A stretch of DNA of 64,000 nt, taken from positions 124,001 through 188,000 of the forward strand of contig CAZQDZ010000002.1 in the NCBI GenBank assembly GCA_964591455.1. The letters run 5' to 3'. Shown in pieces: positions 63,296 through 64,000 of the stretch. The stretch's first letter is position 1. Every line of letters starts with the position of its first letter. The DNA is from RFSX01 sp964591455. GTDB lineage: Bacteria > Bacteroidota > Bacteroidia > Chitinophagales > Saprospiraceae. The position numbers and the translations under genes were made by a program. The notes under the pieces are model-generated. The model did no database searches. It was not told the DNA's origin and worked only from the letters and a program-made list of their open reading frames with translations.

Positions 63296-64000
63296 TTATA
63301 TGCTTTTTAAGTATTCACCACTTTTATCTGTATCTATTTCCACCCATAATGGAAGGTGATCGCTAACCTGAAACGTCCTCCAGTCTGATTTTTGATAAAA
63401 CTCAAGAAGTTCTGCTTTCCTAAGCTTCAGTACGTTATTATTGAATTTAATTTTATCTAACTTCTTCTTTTTTCGACTTAATAGAGTTTTCTTCCTAGAC
63501 TCTTTAATTGAAGAATTTTTAGTTTCTATGTCAATATCATTAATGGCCTTCTCCAATGTCTTTATTTCTTTCAAGAAGATTGATTTGTTTAATTTAACAT
63601 ATTTCTTTATGTCGTTTTGGTAGAACCTGTATTGCGATTTAGTGTATATATACTTGAAAAAATTGAAAGTTCTGTCAGTGTTGTTTTGGTCTCTTGAAGA
63701 TTCTTCATTTGAATCATTCCAATCAAAATTCAAGTCAGATGCCTTGTAGTATGAAATTTGGTCATAGAATTTAGTTCGATCTCTGTTGGAACCTTTAATG
63801 TTTTTAACTGTCTTAAATCCATGCTTGGCAAGAGCATCATATGTAACATTGTTTACGTCAACAATATTAAAGTCTCCTACTATAAAGTAGTTATATGGAT
63901 TCTTCCAGCTTACTTCAGAAACATTGTTTTTTTCATTCTTAGCGCTATCACTAATTAGTTCAGCAACTTTATCAATTTCGTCTATTCGCCTTTTAAATTT
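63296..64000 (-). CDS. Endonuclease/exonuclease/phosphatase (EEP) family protein, partial
   Basis: 235 residues; the gene runs off the window edge, so the start is missing. The frame is open from 64000 to the stop at 63296. The visible EEP motifs are YFIVGDFNIVD (metal/catalytic Asp-Asn), HGFKTVKNIKGSNRDRTKFY and the final SDHLPLWVEID with the catalytic His. A lysine-rich helical insert of about 100 residues (KYVKLNKSIFLKEIKTLEKA and on) separates them. Members cut nucleic acids or phosphoesters; the substrate is unknown. The gene is very AT-rich. Confidence 0.8.
   Translation of the reverse strand, partial: KFKRRIDEIDKVAELISDSAKNEKNNVSEVSWKNPYNYFIVGDFNIVDVNNVTYDALAKHGFKTVKNIKGSNRDRTKFYDQISYYKASDLNFDWNDSNEESSRDQNNTDRTFNFFKYIYTKSQYRFYQNDIKKYVKLNKSIFLKEIKTLEKAINDIDIETKNSSIKESRKKTLLSRKKKKLDKIKFNNNVLKLRKAELLEFYQKSDWRTFQVSDHLPLWVEIDTDKSGEYLKSI

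Overview
The window reads as chromosomal DNA of an AT-rich Bacteroidota bacterium, most likely from the Saprospiria. The evidence is: several secreted proteins ending in type IX secretion (T9SS) sorting domains, two DUF3078 outer-membrane proteins, a Lacal_2735-type small protein, an OMP_b-brl_3 TonB-type receptor, LytS/LytTR two-component signalling, a dockerin-like secreted protein, and a SecA of about 1100 residues. Class-level placement is an inference from gene content only.

Layout. 1-6000: end of an outer-membrane barrel gene, NAD kinase, a Lacal_2735 small protein, a TPR/membrane protein, a flippase and an M42 aminopeptidase. 6200-14400: recA, a dockerin-like secreted protein, an operon of a conserved unknown protein, a VanY-type peptidase and a redoxin, a large T9SS cargo protein and ssb. 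14700-16000: a compact three-gene cassette (50-residue basic protein, TIR/deoxyribosyltransferase-like protein, DUF302) behind a good Bacteroidota promoter. 16000-30700: small envelope proteins, clpB, the secA-SPOR-rodA run, a TonB-type receptor and a duplicated cupredoxin-like protein. 30900-38150: LytS/LytTR pair, a Cys/Met PLP enzyme, a tRNA-queuosine mannosyltransferase homologue, a Crp/Fnr regulator, and two divergent genes that both look truncated at the 5' end. 38150-40050: an ECF sigma gene with a strong hairpin over its expected start, coupled to a membrane-anchored barrel protein.

40200-42750 is a small decayed island at the 3' end of a tRNA-Gln gene. The tRNA end is repeated at the far side, and the island carries pseudogene fragments and a TacT-like GNAT toxin-antitoxin pair. 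42800-56800 is mostly core: hpt, an M28 peptidase, an ECF sigma/MscS/DUF3078 envelope cluster, polA, two secreted proteins, a TlpA-like thioredoxin and a nitrilase-family hydrolase. 57200-64000 is again plastic: dinB, a HipBA toxin-antitoxin pair, a histidine kinase/response regulator pair bracketed by decayed fragments of dinB (and of the kinase itself), and a partial EEP-family nuclease or phosphatase running off the edge.

The best candidates for something new are the 14.7-16.0 kb cassette, the tRNA-Gln island, the dinB/kinase relics around 60.3-63.3 kb, and the 18-bp hairpin at the start of the 38.2 kb sigma gene. All family assignments are from reading the sequence; no database search was run.
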